Origin: a virus
Direction: 5' to 3' (one strand)
IMG/VR virus record: IMGVR_UViG_3300037071_001119
Span: 1-43,108 of that record
Length of the DNA: 43,108 nucleotides
Shown: piece after piece, positions 1 through 6,790 of the stretch
How positions within the stretch are numbered: the stretch's first letter is position 1
Layout: each line of letters opens with the position of its first letter
Translations under genes and position numbers: made by a program
Notes under the pieces: model-generated
What the model was told of the DNA's origin: nothing
What the model saw: the letters and a program-made list of their open reading frames with translations, nothing else
The model's database searches: none

Positions 1-2
1 GG

Positions 3-395
3 ACCCATCAGCATAGTTCCGAATGCGCGCTTAGCGTGCCGGGGCTTACTGCCCATCAATCGCGCCTGCTGACCATCTTGAAGGAGGCGAAGGAAACGCC
101 GTCCTACGAAGAGATGAAGGCCATGATGGGGCTTAAATCCAAGTCTGGCATTCACCGCCTCATTAGCGCGCTGGAGGAGCGGGGCTTTATCGAGCGTTGT
201 CCGAACCGCGCCCGCGCTGTCCGTGTGCTGGACGAGCCGCGACCGTTCGAGCGCCCCACGCCCAAGCCGCCATCCTACAGTGTCCGTCATATCCCGTCAG
301 ACATTCTGATCGCGGAATTGCGCGCCCGTGGCGTTCTCAAAACCATCCTCGCCAACCCATCCGACTTTACACCAGCACGGAGAGCAGCAGCATGA
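3..395 (+). CDS. LexA-like winged-helix DNA-binding protein (5' end lies at the other end of the window)
   Basis: The frame is open to the window edge and continues from an ATG at 42964, giving a protein of about 136 aa on the circle. From [16 protein letters not shown] through [16 protein letters not shown] it resembles the LexA N-terminal winged-helix domain. The rest is about 65 basic, proline-rich residues without the Ser-Lys peptidase domain of LexA, so self-cleavage is not expected. It is the second gene of the rightward early operon, coupled by ATGA overlaps to the Cro-like gene before it and to the gene at 392. A role as an early transcription regulator is inferred. A GTG at 36 is an alternative start, but it cuts into the domain edge and lacks the coupling seen for 42964. 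Confidence 0.8.
   Translation, partial: THQHSSECALSVPGLTAHQSRLLTILKEAKETPSYEEMKAMMGLKSKSGIHRLISALEERGFIERCPNRARAVRVLDEPRPFERPTPKPPSYSVRHIPSDILIAELRARGVLKTILANPSDFTPARRAAA
4..129. repeat. Terminal redundancy, left copy (circular genome overlap)
   Basis: These 126 bases are identical to 42983-43108. The match starts at base 4; bases 1-3 differ from the bases before the right copy. A gene runs in frame across the joined ends (start at 42964, stop at 395), so the genome closes here. An assembler overlap on a circular or circularly permuted molecule explains this best. A true short terminal repeat is less likely because the repeat lies inside a coding region. Confidence 0.95.
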
Positions 396-667
396 GCGTA
401 GCCATGTCGCTCGCCATTATTGGAAGCGTTGCATTTGGCGGGGCCATTCTGTGGATGGCGTGGGAAGCGATTTCCGCCCCGATCGAGGACCGCTGGGCCA
501 ACCATCGCGACCGGCAGTACCGCGACAGAGTGAACACAGTTCCCGAGTCCTATCCCGAAGCAATCAAGATGATCGCGGCCAATAGCGACAAGCCGATCGC
601 GCAGTTCACGAAATGGCCGGAAATCACCGAGGACAAGCTGAAAAGCATCTATCACGGGGAGGGATAG
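392..667 (+). CDS. Small membrane protein, function unknown
   Basis: A 91-aa protein with one N-terminal membrane helix (roughly residues 4-27, [20 protein letters not shown]) followed by a charged soluble tail. The ATG overlaps the preceding stop (ATGA), so translation is probably coupled. I do not recognise the family. Its place in the early operon suggests an accessory role at the inner membrane, such as interference with host functions or superinfection exclusion. That is a guess from position only. Confidence 0.65.
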   Translation: MSVAMSLAIIGSVAFGGAILWMAWEAISAPIEDRWANHRDRQYRDRVNTVPESYPEAIKMIAANSDKPIAQFTKWPEITEDKLKSIYHGEG

Positions 668-672
668 TAGAG

Positions 673-906
673 ATGTTCGGGGGGCGAAACAAACGATTAT
701 CATGGTTAAAAAAAGTTGAGTCATTCTGGCACAGTATCAATCCTTTGTACGCAAACGCACGCCTGCGCGCTGAACTCTACCACACCGAAGCTCTCCTAGC
801 CGAAGCCCATCGCAAGCTGAGGGCAGGGGGTAGAGCCTGCGCTGATCGTCACAAGCAAAAGGTCTGGGCCAAGGTCGCAGAGATACAGGAGGGCATTGGG
901 GGATGA
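673..906 (+). CDS. Small basic protein, function unknown
   Basis: A 77-aa protein, lysine/arginine-rich at its N-terminus and helical in the middle (ARLRAELYHTEALLAEAHRK). The start is five bases after the preceding stop with a purine-rich stretch upstream, and the stop overlaps the next ATG. No family is recognised. The local sequence is slightly more AT-rich than its neighbours. Confidence 0.55.
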   Translation: MFGGRNKRLSWLKKVESFWHSINPLYANARLRAELYHTEALLAEAHRKLRAGGRACADRHKQKVWAKVAEIQEGIGG

Positions 907-1313
907 CGACCACCGGGGGGGCGCAACGCAACTGGAGTAAGGCTGAGCTGGAAACGGTTCGCTGGGGCATCCGCCAAGGCCTCATGCGCCGGGAGATAGC
1001 GGCCCTGTTGCCGGATCGGACCTACGGGGCGGTTGGCGACAAGATCCTCTACGAGCGCCGCGCAATAGGCATCAGTATGCCCAAGGGGCGTCCGCGCAGT
1101 GACCGCATTACCCAGCCTTCGGTTCCAGTTCATGTTGAGCCGATCTGGCAGAGCCAGAAAGAAGCGGGCTGGGCTGATATGTGCCGGGAGGGTTCGGCCC
1201 AACTGCTCGCCGCGATGAGCCGCTATTATGAAAACCGCCGCCGCAAGATGACGCCGCCGCGCGAACGCTTTGCTGCCGAGCGCATGGCGAAGAAGGCGAG
1301 GCTCTGCGCGTGA
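903..1313 (+). CDS. GcrA/Myb-like HTH DNA-binding protein
   Basis: A 136-aa protein. Its N-terminal 60 residues (NWSKAELETVRWGIRQG, then REIAALLPDRTYGAVGDKI) look like the SANT/Myb or GcrA-type helix-turn-helix common in phages of alphaproteobacteria. The C-terminus is basic. The start overlaps the previous stop as ATGA and the stop overlaps the next gene as GTGA. It is probably a DNA-binding regulator or recombination accessory. The family is assigned by pattern only. Confidence 0.65.
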   Translation: MTTTGGAQRNWSKAELETVRWGIRQGLMRREIAALLPDRTYGAVGDKILYERRAIGISMPKGRPRSDRITQPSVPVHVEPIWQSQKEAGWADMCREGSAQLLAAMSRYYENRRRKMTPPRERFAAERMAKKARLCA

Positions 1314-1657
1314 ACCCCTTCAAGGCGACCCCAACAGAATGCGGAGCCGGGCATGAGCATCCGAGCATCTTGGAGGCCCGTCGTTGCGACATGCTGTGTG
1401 CAATGGAATCGCGCGGCGAATTGCGCGGCCTTGAACAGCAGCCCCGTTTCGAGTTCACCGAGGAAGGTCGCACGGTCTTTATCTACACGGCGGACTTTGC
1501 ATGGTTCATCGGTGACTGCCGGGTCATTGAGGATACCAAGACCAAAGGCACGGCCACACCGGTCTATCGGTTGAAGAAGCGGCTTATCGAAGCTCGCTTT
1601 GGCGTCGTCATCACCGAATGGCCGATCCGCAAGCGCAAGAAGCGGAAAGCCAAATGA
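1310..1657 (+). CDS. DUF1064-family protein, probable endonuclease
   Basis: A 115-aa protein with the DUF1064 signature: FIYTADFAWF, then VIEDTKTKGTATPVYRLKKRLIEARFG. The family is considered PD-(D/E)XK-like. Asp of the TADF motif and the E-D-T-K element (the E-x-K equivalent) are the likely metal-binding residues. Such proteins are thought to process recombination or replication intermediates, as Holliday-junction enzymes do. The start is GTG, overlapping the previous stop (GTGA). The C-terminus ends in a lysine/arginine-rich tail suited to DNA contact. Confidence 0.75.
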   Translation: MNPFKATPTECGAGHEHPSILEARRCDMLCAMESRGELRGLEQQPRFEFTEEGRTVFIYTADFAWFIGDCRVIEDTKTKGTATPVYRLKKRLIEARFGVVITEWPIRKRKKRKAK

Positions 1658-1845
1658 CCTTCCAACCATGGCACGGCGGACCAATGCCCGTTCACCCGAA
1701 TAGTTTGGTCCGTGTCCGCATCCGTGCACGTGAAGGCTCTAGGGCGCTGGAGGATATCAGCTCGCCTGCGCGCAACTGGCGGTGGGACCATCGCGGCGAT
1801 GCTGGTGACATCGTGGAATTTGAACAGACAGGGGAACTCGCTTGA
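1654..1845 (+). CDS. Small conserved-looking phage protein, function unknown
   Basis: A 63-aa protein starting at an ATG that overlaps the preceding stop. It has no membrane segment. The pattern VRVRIRAREGSRALEDISS..NWRWDHRGDAGDIVEFE suggests a small beta-rich domain. Longer upstream starts would run into the DUF1064 gene in another frame and lack coupling. Confidence 0.6.
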   Translation: MTFQPWHGGPMPVHPNSLVRVRIRAREGSRALEDISSPARNWRWDHRGDAGDIVEFEQTGELA

Positions 1846-2864
1846 CCTTTGAAATCTCACATCCCCTGACGGGCGAACTGACGAATGAGCCGGGCCTGGC
1901 GTTGGAGCTTCCGGCTGATTATCCATTCGATGACTGGTGCGCGCTGGGCGTCAAACTCTGCACTGGCTCCAAGGTCATTAACTGGTGGATTGGCGACTGG
2001 TGGGCATCAGGCCAGCATAGCTATGGCGAGCGCGCCAAGGTCGCTGCGCAGGGCATATTCGGGCGCGAGTTTCAGACACTTCGCAATGTCGCGTCTGTCT
2101 GCGCGTCCATAGAAACGTCCCGCCGGCGGGACGGTCTTTCCTTCTCACACCATGCTGAAGTTGCGGCGCTGCCAATCCCACAAGCGGACGCGCTGCTTGA
2201 CAGGGCAGAGAGTGAGGGCTTGTCAAGGAATGAGCTTCGCGCCATCGTCAACCAAACCAAGGTGTCGGTAGGCGAGCAAGTTTCCTCGGACACCTGCACA
2301 ACGGAAGACCTTGATCGCCTCGTTACGCGGGGAAAGAAATTCGGCACCATCTATGCCGACCCACCTTGGCAGTATGACAACCAAGGCACCCGCGCCGCCA
2401 CCGGCAACCACTATAGCGGCATGACCGTGGACGAGCTTTGTGCGCTGCCGGTCAAGGAGCTTGCGGCGGACGATGCCCACCTGCATCTATGGACAACCAA
2501 CGCATTCCTGTTCGAATGCCCGCGCATCTTTGAAGCGTGGGGCTTTGAATACCGCTCTGCGTTCGTCTGGGTGAAGCCTCAGATGGGTATCGGCAATTAT
2601 TGGCGTAACAGCCACGAATATCTGCTGACGGCCATTAGAGGCGATGCCAAGCGGTTTAACGACCATAGCCTCAAGAGCTGGGTGGAATGCGACCGGAGCG
2701 CACACAGCGCCAAGCCGGAGCATGTGAGGCATATGCTGGAGCGCGCCAGCCCTGGCCCCTATCTGGAGATGTTCGGACGCCTGCCAGCCCCCAGATGGAC
2801 AGTTTGGGGCAACCAGATCCGCCGCGACCTGCTCCTGCATGACGTGGAGGCGATAGCTGCATGA
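1842..2864 (+). CDS. MT-A70-family adenine DNA methyltransferase
   Basis: A 340-aa protein. The C-terminal half is an MT-A70-type N6-adenine methyltransferase: IYADPPWQY with the catalytic DPPW at about residues 173-176, then LHLWTTNAFLF, the hydrophobic strand FVWVKPQMGIGNYWRNSHEYLL, and the closing AKPEHVRHMLERASPGPYLEMFGR. The first 140 residues form a separate helical domain, as seen in other phage members, perhaps for target recognition. The start is TTG in a TTGA overlap with the previous stop. It probably methylates adenine in phage DNA to evade host restriction. The recognition site cannot be read from sequence. Confidence 0.85.
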   Translation: MTFEISHPLTGELTNEPGLALELPADYPFDDWCALGVKLCTGSKVINWWIGDWWASGQHSYGERAKVAAQGIFGREFQTLRNVASVCASIETSRRRDGLSFSHHAEVAALPIPQADALLDRAESEGLSRNELRAIVNQTKVSVGEQVSSDTCTTEDLDRLVTRGKKFGTIYADPPWQYDNQGTRAATGNHYSGMTVDELCALPVKELAADDAHLHLWTTNAFLFECPRIFEAWGFEYRSAFVWVKPQMGIGNYWRNSHEYLLTAIRGDAKRFNDHSLKSWVECDRSAHSAKPEHVRHMLERASPGPYLEMFGRLPAPRWTVWGNQIRRDLLLHDVEAIAA

Positions 2865-3433
2865 ACGCATTCGACAGCGCGCGCATGGTCGAGGCAGAGT
2901 CGCTCGCCATCCTCAAGCCATTTCTGGAAGACTATTCCAGCGGCTCCTATTGGATTAGCGCCAAGGGCCCGCTGGCAAAATGCTTTCAGGAACAGCATGG
3001 GGACGTGCTGTTTGTCGACACAACGGGAACGATGAAGTCGGTCGAAATGAAGGCCGAGCGAAAGCACACCGGCAACCTGTTTATGGAGATATGGAGCAAT
3101 CGAAATTTCGATGACCGCTCCAGCTTCCTTGATCGAGGTTGCAATCCGGGCTGGCTGTCAAAGCTGCGCTCAGATTACTTATTCTATCACTTCCTCGATC
3201 GCGATACGCTCTATATTCTGAACCTCTGGAAGCTCCAGCGATGGGCGTTCGGGTGCCGTGATGGCCGCGCTCATATATATGACCGGGAATATAGTGAGGT
3301 TGTCCAGCGGCGACATGAGCAGCGCAACATAACTGTTGGCCGACTAGTGCCTCTGGCTGACCTAAAGAGCGCAGGACTGGTCAAGGTGTTCTTCCCCAAG
3401 CAGTCCGAGCTTTGGCCGGTGGCCGCAGAATGA
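2861..3433 (+). CDS. Possible PD-(D/E)XK nuclease-like protein
   Basis: A 190-aa protein. GDVLFVDTTGTMKSVEMKAER places an Asp some 14 residues before an E-M-K triplet. That is the spacing and hydrophobic context of a PD-(D/E)XK nuclease core. The rest (SSFLDRGCNPGWLSKLRSDYLFYHF, then LYILNLWKLQRW) would form the remaining strands. No family name is recalled, so the nuclease call is inference. It follows the adenine methyltransferase in an ATGA overlap, so a methylation-linked role is possible. Confidence 0.6.
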   Translation: MNAFDSARMVEAESLAILKPFLEDYSSGSYWISAKGPLAKCFQEQHGDVLFVDTTGTMKSVEMKAERKHTGNLFMEIWSNRNFDDRSSFLDRGCNPGWLSKLRSDYLFYHFLDRDTLYILNLWKLQRWAFGCRDGRAHIYDREYSEVVQRRHEQRNITVGRLVPLADLKSAGLVKVFFPKQSELWPVAAE

Positions 3434-4128
3434 GCCTTAACGCCGCAGCGTTGGAATATTTGGCCGACAAGGGGTTGTCCCTTGCCGACGTGATAGAGTT
3501 CGCCAAGATTGCAGAGCGGCGCGTTGATGCCACGGCAACAGAGCGGAAACGCCGCCAGCGGGCAAAAGAGCAAATGTCACACCGTGACGTCACGCGTGAC
3601 CAAAACGCGGTTTCCCCCAATGAGTATATATCTAACCCCCATCCAGAAACCCAATCCCCTAAAGGGGATACCCCCCTTTCGAAAAAATCAGAATTGGAAG
3701 CTGAGCCGAAAGCCGTGGTGGATGCCTGGAACGACATGGCGAAGCGCACCGGCCTCGCCACGCTCCGAGCCTTCAACGCTGACCGCCGCCGAGCCCTGAA
3801 ACTTCGCCTCGGGGAGCATGGTTTGGCCGCGCTGATCGAGGCGGTCGGCGCCATCGAACGATCCGAGTTCTGCCGGGGGCAAAATGACCGTAACTGGCGG
3901 GCAGACTTCGATTTTCTGGTTGACCCCAAAAAGCTCGTTCGGGTTTTGGAGGGGAAATACGGCCCGCTCGGCGCCACCCATGCCAAGCCCTCTTCTCCGA
4001 CCAATTGGGACGAGATGGCCGACCTCGCAGAAAAGACGGGGAGGGCCGACGTGGCAGCAACGTTCCGCGCCAAGCGCTCGCAATCACTGGGTTCGGTTGT
4101 GGGGAATCTCGTCCAGCAGGTTCAGTAA
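3430..4128 (+). CDS. Phage replication protein (helix-turn-helix, replisome-organiser type)
   Basis: A 232-aa protein. Residues 1-50 are helical (EYLADKGLSLADVIEFAKI) and lead into a basic stretch RKRRQRAKEQ. A polar proline/serine-rich linker of about 50 residues follows. The C-terminal 110 residues (VVDAWNDMAKRTGLATLR, NWRADFDFLVDPKKLVRVLEG) match the C-terminal domain common in phage replication initiators. It probably recruits host helicase to an origin. The low-complexity linker-coding DNA (about 3590-3690) is the part of the gene that looks most like an origin region, but I see no clear iterons. The start is the ATGA overlap at 3430. Confidence 0.7.
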   Translation: MSLNAAALEYLADKGLSLADVIEFAKIAERRVDATATERKRRQRAKEQMSHRDVTRDQNAVSPNEYISNPHPETQSPKGDTPLSKKSELEAEPKAVVDAWNDMAKRTGLATLRAFNADRRRALKLRLGEHGLAALIEAVGAIERSEFCRGQNDRNWRADFDFLVDPKKLVRVLEGKYGPLGATHAKPSSPTNWDEMADLAEKTGRADVAATFRAKRSQSLGSVVGNLVQQVQ

Positions 4129-4145
4129 ATCCAGGGGATCACATC

Positions 4146-4727
4146 ATGGGGGCGGCATTGGCGAAGTCAACGAAGATCAAACGGGCGGGACGGGCTGGGC
4201 GGCTTGATATTCTCGCGCCCACGGTCGAGCAGATGCGGGACAATATGTTCAAGGTCGAGGACGCAACCCATGTGGGCGATGGAGCCTCGGTAACGATCGG
4301 GAAGGCGTATCGCCGGACGCCGATGTACCTTGTCCTGCAAAGCATGTTCTCCGACGCGGAAATCAAGGCGCTGAAGCATTATCGCCACCATGCCGACATT
4401 GCCGACCGCTCACCTCTCCGGGATAGCCTGGACAAGCAAATCCGGGGCAACGGCACCGGCCCCACGGTCGAGGTCGTCAACGCCATTCGGGTTCGGGATG
4501 ATTGCGAACGTGCGGCGGGGAGCCTGAAGGACATCTTGCGCGCCGTGATGGTCTATGACTGGTCGCTTAGCCAATGGGCGATGCAGAAGGGCGGGGCGCT
4601 TGATGTCTGCCGGGAGAAGGAAGGCAAGGTGGTTTGCCGGATGGAGCCGAGGCGCAAGGTTTTGGAGGTTGCCCAGCTCGAAATAAAGATGGCTGCAAAA
4701 CGTGTAATGGCGGAATTAGACGCTTGA
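4146..4727 (+). CDS. Protein of unknown family at the lambda-Q position
   Basis: A 193-aa soluble protein with a basic N-terminus (KSTKIKRAGRAGR), a central segment ALKHYRHHADIADRSPLRDSLDKQ and a helical C-terminus. It is the last gene before the near-consensus promoter at 4724-4753, exactly where lambdoid phages carry the late antiterminator Q. I do not recognise Q motifs, so a late-gene regulator is inferred from position only. The ATG at 4146 follows a GGGG-containing ribosome site. Confidence 0.55.
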   Translation: MGAALAKSTKIKRAGRAGRLDILAPTVEQMRDNMFKVEDATHVGDGASVTIGKAYRRTPMYLVLQSMFSDAEIKALKHYRHHADIADRSPLRDSLDKQIRGNGTGPTVEVVNAIRVRDDCERAAGSLKDILRAVMVYDWSLSQWAMQKGGALDVCREKEGKVVCRMEPRRKVLEVAQLEIKMAAKRVMAELDA

Positions 4728-4753
4728 CAGCATCGGGCCAATGGTCCTATAAG
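4724..4753 (+). promoter_or_regulatory. Strong sigma70-type promoter, candidate late promoter (pR'-like)
   Basis: TTGACA at 4724-4729 and TATAAG at 4748-4753, separated by 18 bp. This is one of the best consensus promoters in the window. It overlaps the stop region of the Q-position gene and reads toward the small genes and the packaging/head operon. About 15 bases after the -10, GGGGC-ACT-GCCCC (4768-4780) can form a hairpin in the nascent RNA, like the promoter-proximal pause region of Q-regulated promoters. Confidence 0.65.
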
Positions 4754-4799
4754 GGTATCACCAGCAAGGGGCACTGCCCCGCCAGACCGGAGACTGAAA

Positions 4800-4955
4800 A
4801 TGACCACCGCCCTCGAAGCCTTCTGCAAAGCCAACCCCTCCGACAAGCGGGTCGTTCGCATCACGAAGCTGATGAACAAGCCGATCGGTTCCATGTATTC
4901 CTGGACCAACCTTGGAAAGCAGATTGGCCAACTCATGCGGGAGGAGGGGCTGTGA
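4800..4955 (+). CDS. Small 51-aa protein, function unknown
   Basis: ATG at 4800 is preceded by GGAGACTGAAA, a good ribosome site. The product starts MTTALEAFCKANPSDKR and contains KLMNKPIGSMYSWTNLGKQ, a soluble, mildly basic peptide. It is the first gene after the candidate late promoter, and its stop overlaps the next start (GTGA). The family is not recognised. Confidence 0.6.
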   Translation: MTTALEAFCKANPSDKRVVRITKLMNKPIGSMYSWTNLGKQIGQLMREEGL

Positions 4956-5140
4956 GCCCCTACCGCTGGCCCACCATCATTGCGTCGTCAATAATCCTTG
5001 CGACAGGATCGGTCGGGTTCTTGTGGCTGCTGGCCCGCCTGACCTCAATCCCCTTCACTGGCTGGACGCCCTACGCGCTTTGCTGGGTGTCTGTGGTAAT
5101 CAGTATGTCCGTCATCAGCTATTCTAAAGCCCGGTCATGA
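4952..5140 (+). CDS. Small two-helix membrane protein
   Basis: A 62-aa protein starting at a GTG that overlaps the previous stop. It has two hydrophobic segments (IIASSIILATGSVGFLWLLA and YALCWVSVVISMSVISY) and ends in basic residues, so it should span the inner membrane twice. Function is unknown. It lies far from the lysis block, so a holin role is less likely than an accessory one. Confidence 0.6.
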   Translation: MSPYRWPTIIASSIILATGSVGFLWLLARLTSIPFTGWTPYALCWVSVVISMSVISYSKARS

Positions 5141-5325
5141 CGCCCGCCACCTTCAAATCGATCCGCGAGCGCGCGGGTCTCACACAATCAGGCTTAGCAG
5201 CGATCTTGCGCATTGAGGATCTGCGGACGATCCGCCGTTACGAAACCGGCGAACGCTCGATCAGCGGCCCGGTTTCGCTGCTCATGGAATTGCTCGACCA
5301 AGGCAAAATAGGGAGCGCGATATGA
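5137..5325 (+). CDS. XRE-family helix-turn-helix protein
   Basis: A 62-aa protein consisting of one XRE/Cro-type HTH: FKSIRERAGLTQSGLAAIL, then RTIRRYETGERSISGPV. It is coupled to its neighbours by ATGA overlaps on both sides. It lies just downstream of the candidate late promoter, so it may tune that promoter or another one. It is separate from the Cro-like gene at 42770. Confidence 0.8.
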   Translation: MTPATFKSIRERAGLTQSGLAAILRIEDLRTIRRYETGERSISGPVSLLMELLDQGKIGSAI

Positions 5326-5588
5326 TCCGAGACATCCCTTGCGCGTGGCAACCAATCGAAACTGCGCCGTTAGAAACGCCTATCCTACTATTTGTGCCCG
5401 AGTTCGAATATTTCGAGCCGTCAGACCAGCGCGTCATGGCTACCCGCCATAGCCACGGCGGCGTTTCCTATTGGTCGATCATTAACGACGGCAACAGGGG
5501 CGGGCTGACGGTGACACCTCCAACCCATTGGATGCCTCTGCCAGACCCGCCCGCGTCAACGATTGAAGCCGGAACGATCGGCGCTTGA
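5322..5588 (+). CDS. DUF551-like protein
   Basis: An 88-aa protein with the family's hallmarks: WQPIETAP near the start, ILLFVPEF, and THWMPLPDPP near the end. DUF551 proteins are widespread small phage proteins of unknown function. It is coupled by ATGA to the HTH gene. About 290 bp without a convincing larger gene follow its stop (5589-5880). Confidence 0.75.
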   Translation: MIRDIPCAWQPIETAPLETPILLFVPEFEYFEPSDQRVMATRHSHGGVSYWSIINDGNRGGLTVTPPTHWMPLPDPPASTIEAGTIGA

Positions 5589-5839
5589 CATAATTACGGC
5601 ACCGTGCCATCAAATCGCTAATAGTTCGAGTTGCGCCAGTCGCACACTATCCCACCACATCCCAAGTTCGCGCGCAGGGGGCAAACCAGCGCCGACCCCG
5701 CCGCCGATCAGCAAGCAGTTCACCCCTAAAGCTGGCTTCGCGAACGTGCGGCGGGAACCTTTGTGTAACTCCAAACAGGGTTTCACTAATCACAACCCGG
5801 TTTGCTGTTATCTCACGATACACAAGTTCGGAGGCTGCC

Positions 5840-5878
5840 ATGTCTCAGGATACCGGCGATGGCGGTACTCAGGTCTAG
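5840..5878 (+). CDS. Possible 12-codon leader peptide
   Basis: ATG at 5840 has an excellent ribosome site (GGAGG five bases upstream) and encodes MSQDTGDGGTQV, ending in TAG at 5876-5878. The next ATG (5881), in another frame, is two bases later. The next gene has no good site of its own, so this leader may deliver ribosomes to it. Alternatively it is the true N-terminus of the next protein, separated by a sequencing frameshift. The 5589-5839 stretch before it has no other gene that I can support. Confidence 0.35.
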   Translation: MSQDTGDGGTQV

Positions 5879-5880
5879 CC

Positions 5881-6075
5881 ATGGCAACCGTGCCTCACAT
5901 CGAAACCCTCGATGACGCAGGCAACAAAGAGTTTGGCAGGGCATACCGACGAGGTGTTCCGCCTCATGTCCTCAAAGAGCTGACCACCATCCTGATAGTG
6001 GATACGGCAATCCGCAAGGCCAAGGATGAGGAACTGATCTGCCCGTTGCTTGTGGAATGGATGAGGCGGCGATAG
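5881..6075 (+). CDS. Small protein upstream of the packaging genes, function unknown
   Basis: A 64-aa soluble protein beginning MATVPHIETLDDAGNKEF and ending in arginines. It has no recognised domain. An upstream in-frame extension exists to 5563, but its composition is not protein-like. The start at 5881 lies two bases after the leader ORF stop. The gene precedes the spike-base homologue in the same direction. Confidence 0.55.
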   Translation: MATVPHIETLDDAGNKEFGRAYRRGVPPHVLKELTTILIVDTAIRKAKDEELICPLLVEWMRRR

Positions 6076-6099
6076 CGCCGGAATGAACGGAGACAAGCC

Positions 6100-6387
6100 A
6101 TGCCTGTAGGCATCCCAGAAAACACCAGCTACGAGGACGGCGCGCTGACCCTCGGTCGTCGCCATGCCGCTGTCACGCCTCACGACAGCACCAACTTCAC
6201 CGAGATGCCCAAGGCAGTCTTCGTTGGTGTTGCTGGCAACGTCGTTGCGGTCGATGAATATGGCACGGCTGTAACCTATGCGATGGCCGCAGGGCAGATA
6301 CTCCCCATTCGCCCGATCCGCATCAACTCGACGAACACGACAGCGACCGGGCTTGTCGCAATCTATGGGCCGACTGGCCGCACCTGA
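6100..6387 (+). CDS. Head-spike base protein homologue (RCAP_Rcc01079/GhsA-like family)
   Basis: A 95-aa protein with the pattern of the spike-base family first described in the Rhodobacter gene transfer agent: HAAVTPHDSTNF, then KAVFVGVAGNVVAVDEYG, then AGQILPIRPIRI and TTATGLVAIYG. In RcGTA this protein anchors capsule-binding spikes on the head. Here it lies just before the terminase genes of a P22-type phage, 13 bp upstream of them in effect in the same operon. It has a good ribosome site (GGAGACAAGCC-ATG). The homology is by pattern from memory. The matching spike fibre could be one of the products at 25812-29570. Confidence 0.75.
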   Translation: MPVGIPENTSYEDGALTLGRRHAAVTPHDSTNFTEMPKAVFVGVAGNVVAVDEYGTAVTYAMAAGQILPIRPIRINSTNTTATGLVAIYGPTGRT

Positions 6388-6388
6388 C

Positions 6389-6790
6389 ATGGCGCGACCC
6401 TCTGGTTATTCCGACACTCTAGCGGCTGAGATATGTGAACGCCTCGCTTCCGGTGAGAGCCTGCGCAAGATGTGCCGGGATGACGACAGCCTTCCGAACG
6501 AGAGCACAATCTATCGCTGGCTGTTGAGCAACGAACCGTTCTGCAAGCAATACACCCGCGCGCGAGAATTTCAGGCCGAGCCTCACCTTGAGGACATCCT
6601 GGAGATTGCGGACGACGAGGAACTGAAGCCCGACGACAAGCGGGTTCGGATCGACGCGCGCAAATGGGCGATGAGCAAGCTCGCCGCGAAGAAATATGGC
6701 GATAAGGTTGCGCTGACCGGTGGCGACGAGAACGACAAGCCGATCGAGATAATCAAGCGTATCGTGGTCGATCCGAAGCGTGGAGATTGA
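6389..6790 (+). CDS. Terminase small subunit
   Basis: A 133-aa protein with an N-terminal helix-turn-helix of the phage small-terminase type (AAEICERLASGESLRKMC, then STIYRWLLSNEPFCKQY) and a helical, acidic middle. Residues RIDARKWAMSKLAAKKYGDKV are very common in this family. It should recognise the packaging start (pac) site and feed DNA to the large subunit. Its 3' end overlaps the large subunit gene by 11 bp. Headful phages often carry pac within this gene. Confidence 0.88.
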   Translation: MARPSGYSDTLAAEICERLASGESLRKMCRDDDSLPNESTIYRWLLSNEPFCKQYTRAREFQAEPHLEDILEIADDEELKPDDKRVRIDARKWAMSKLAAKKYGDKVALTGGDENDKPIEIIKRIVVDPKRGD

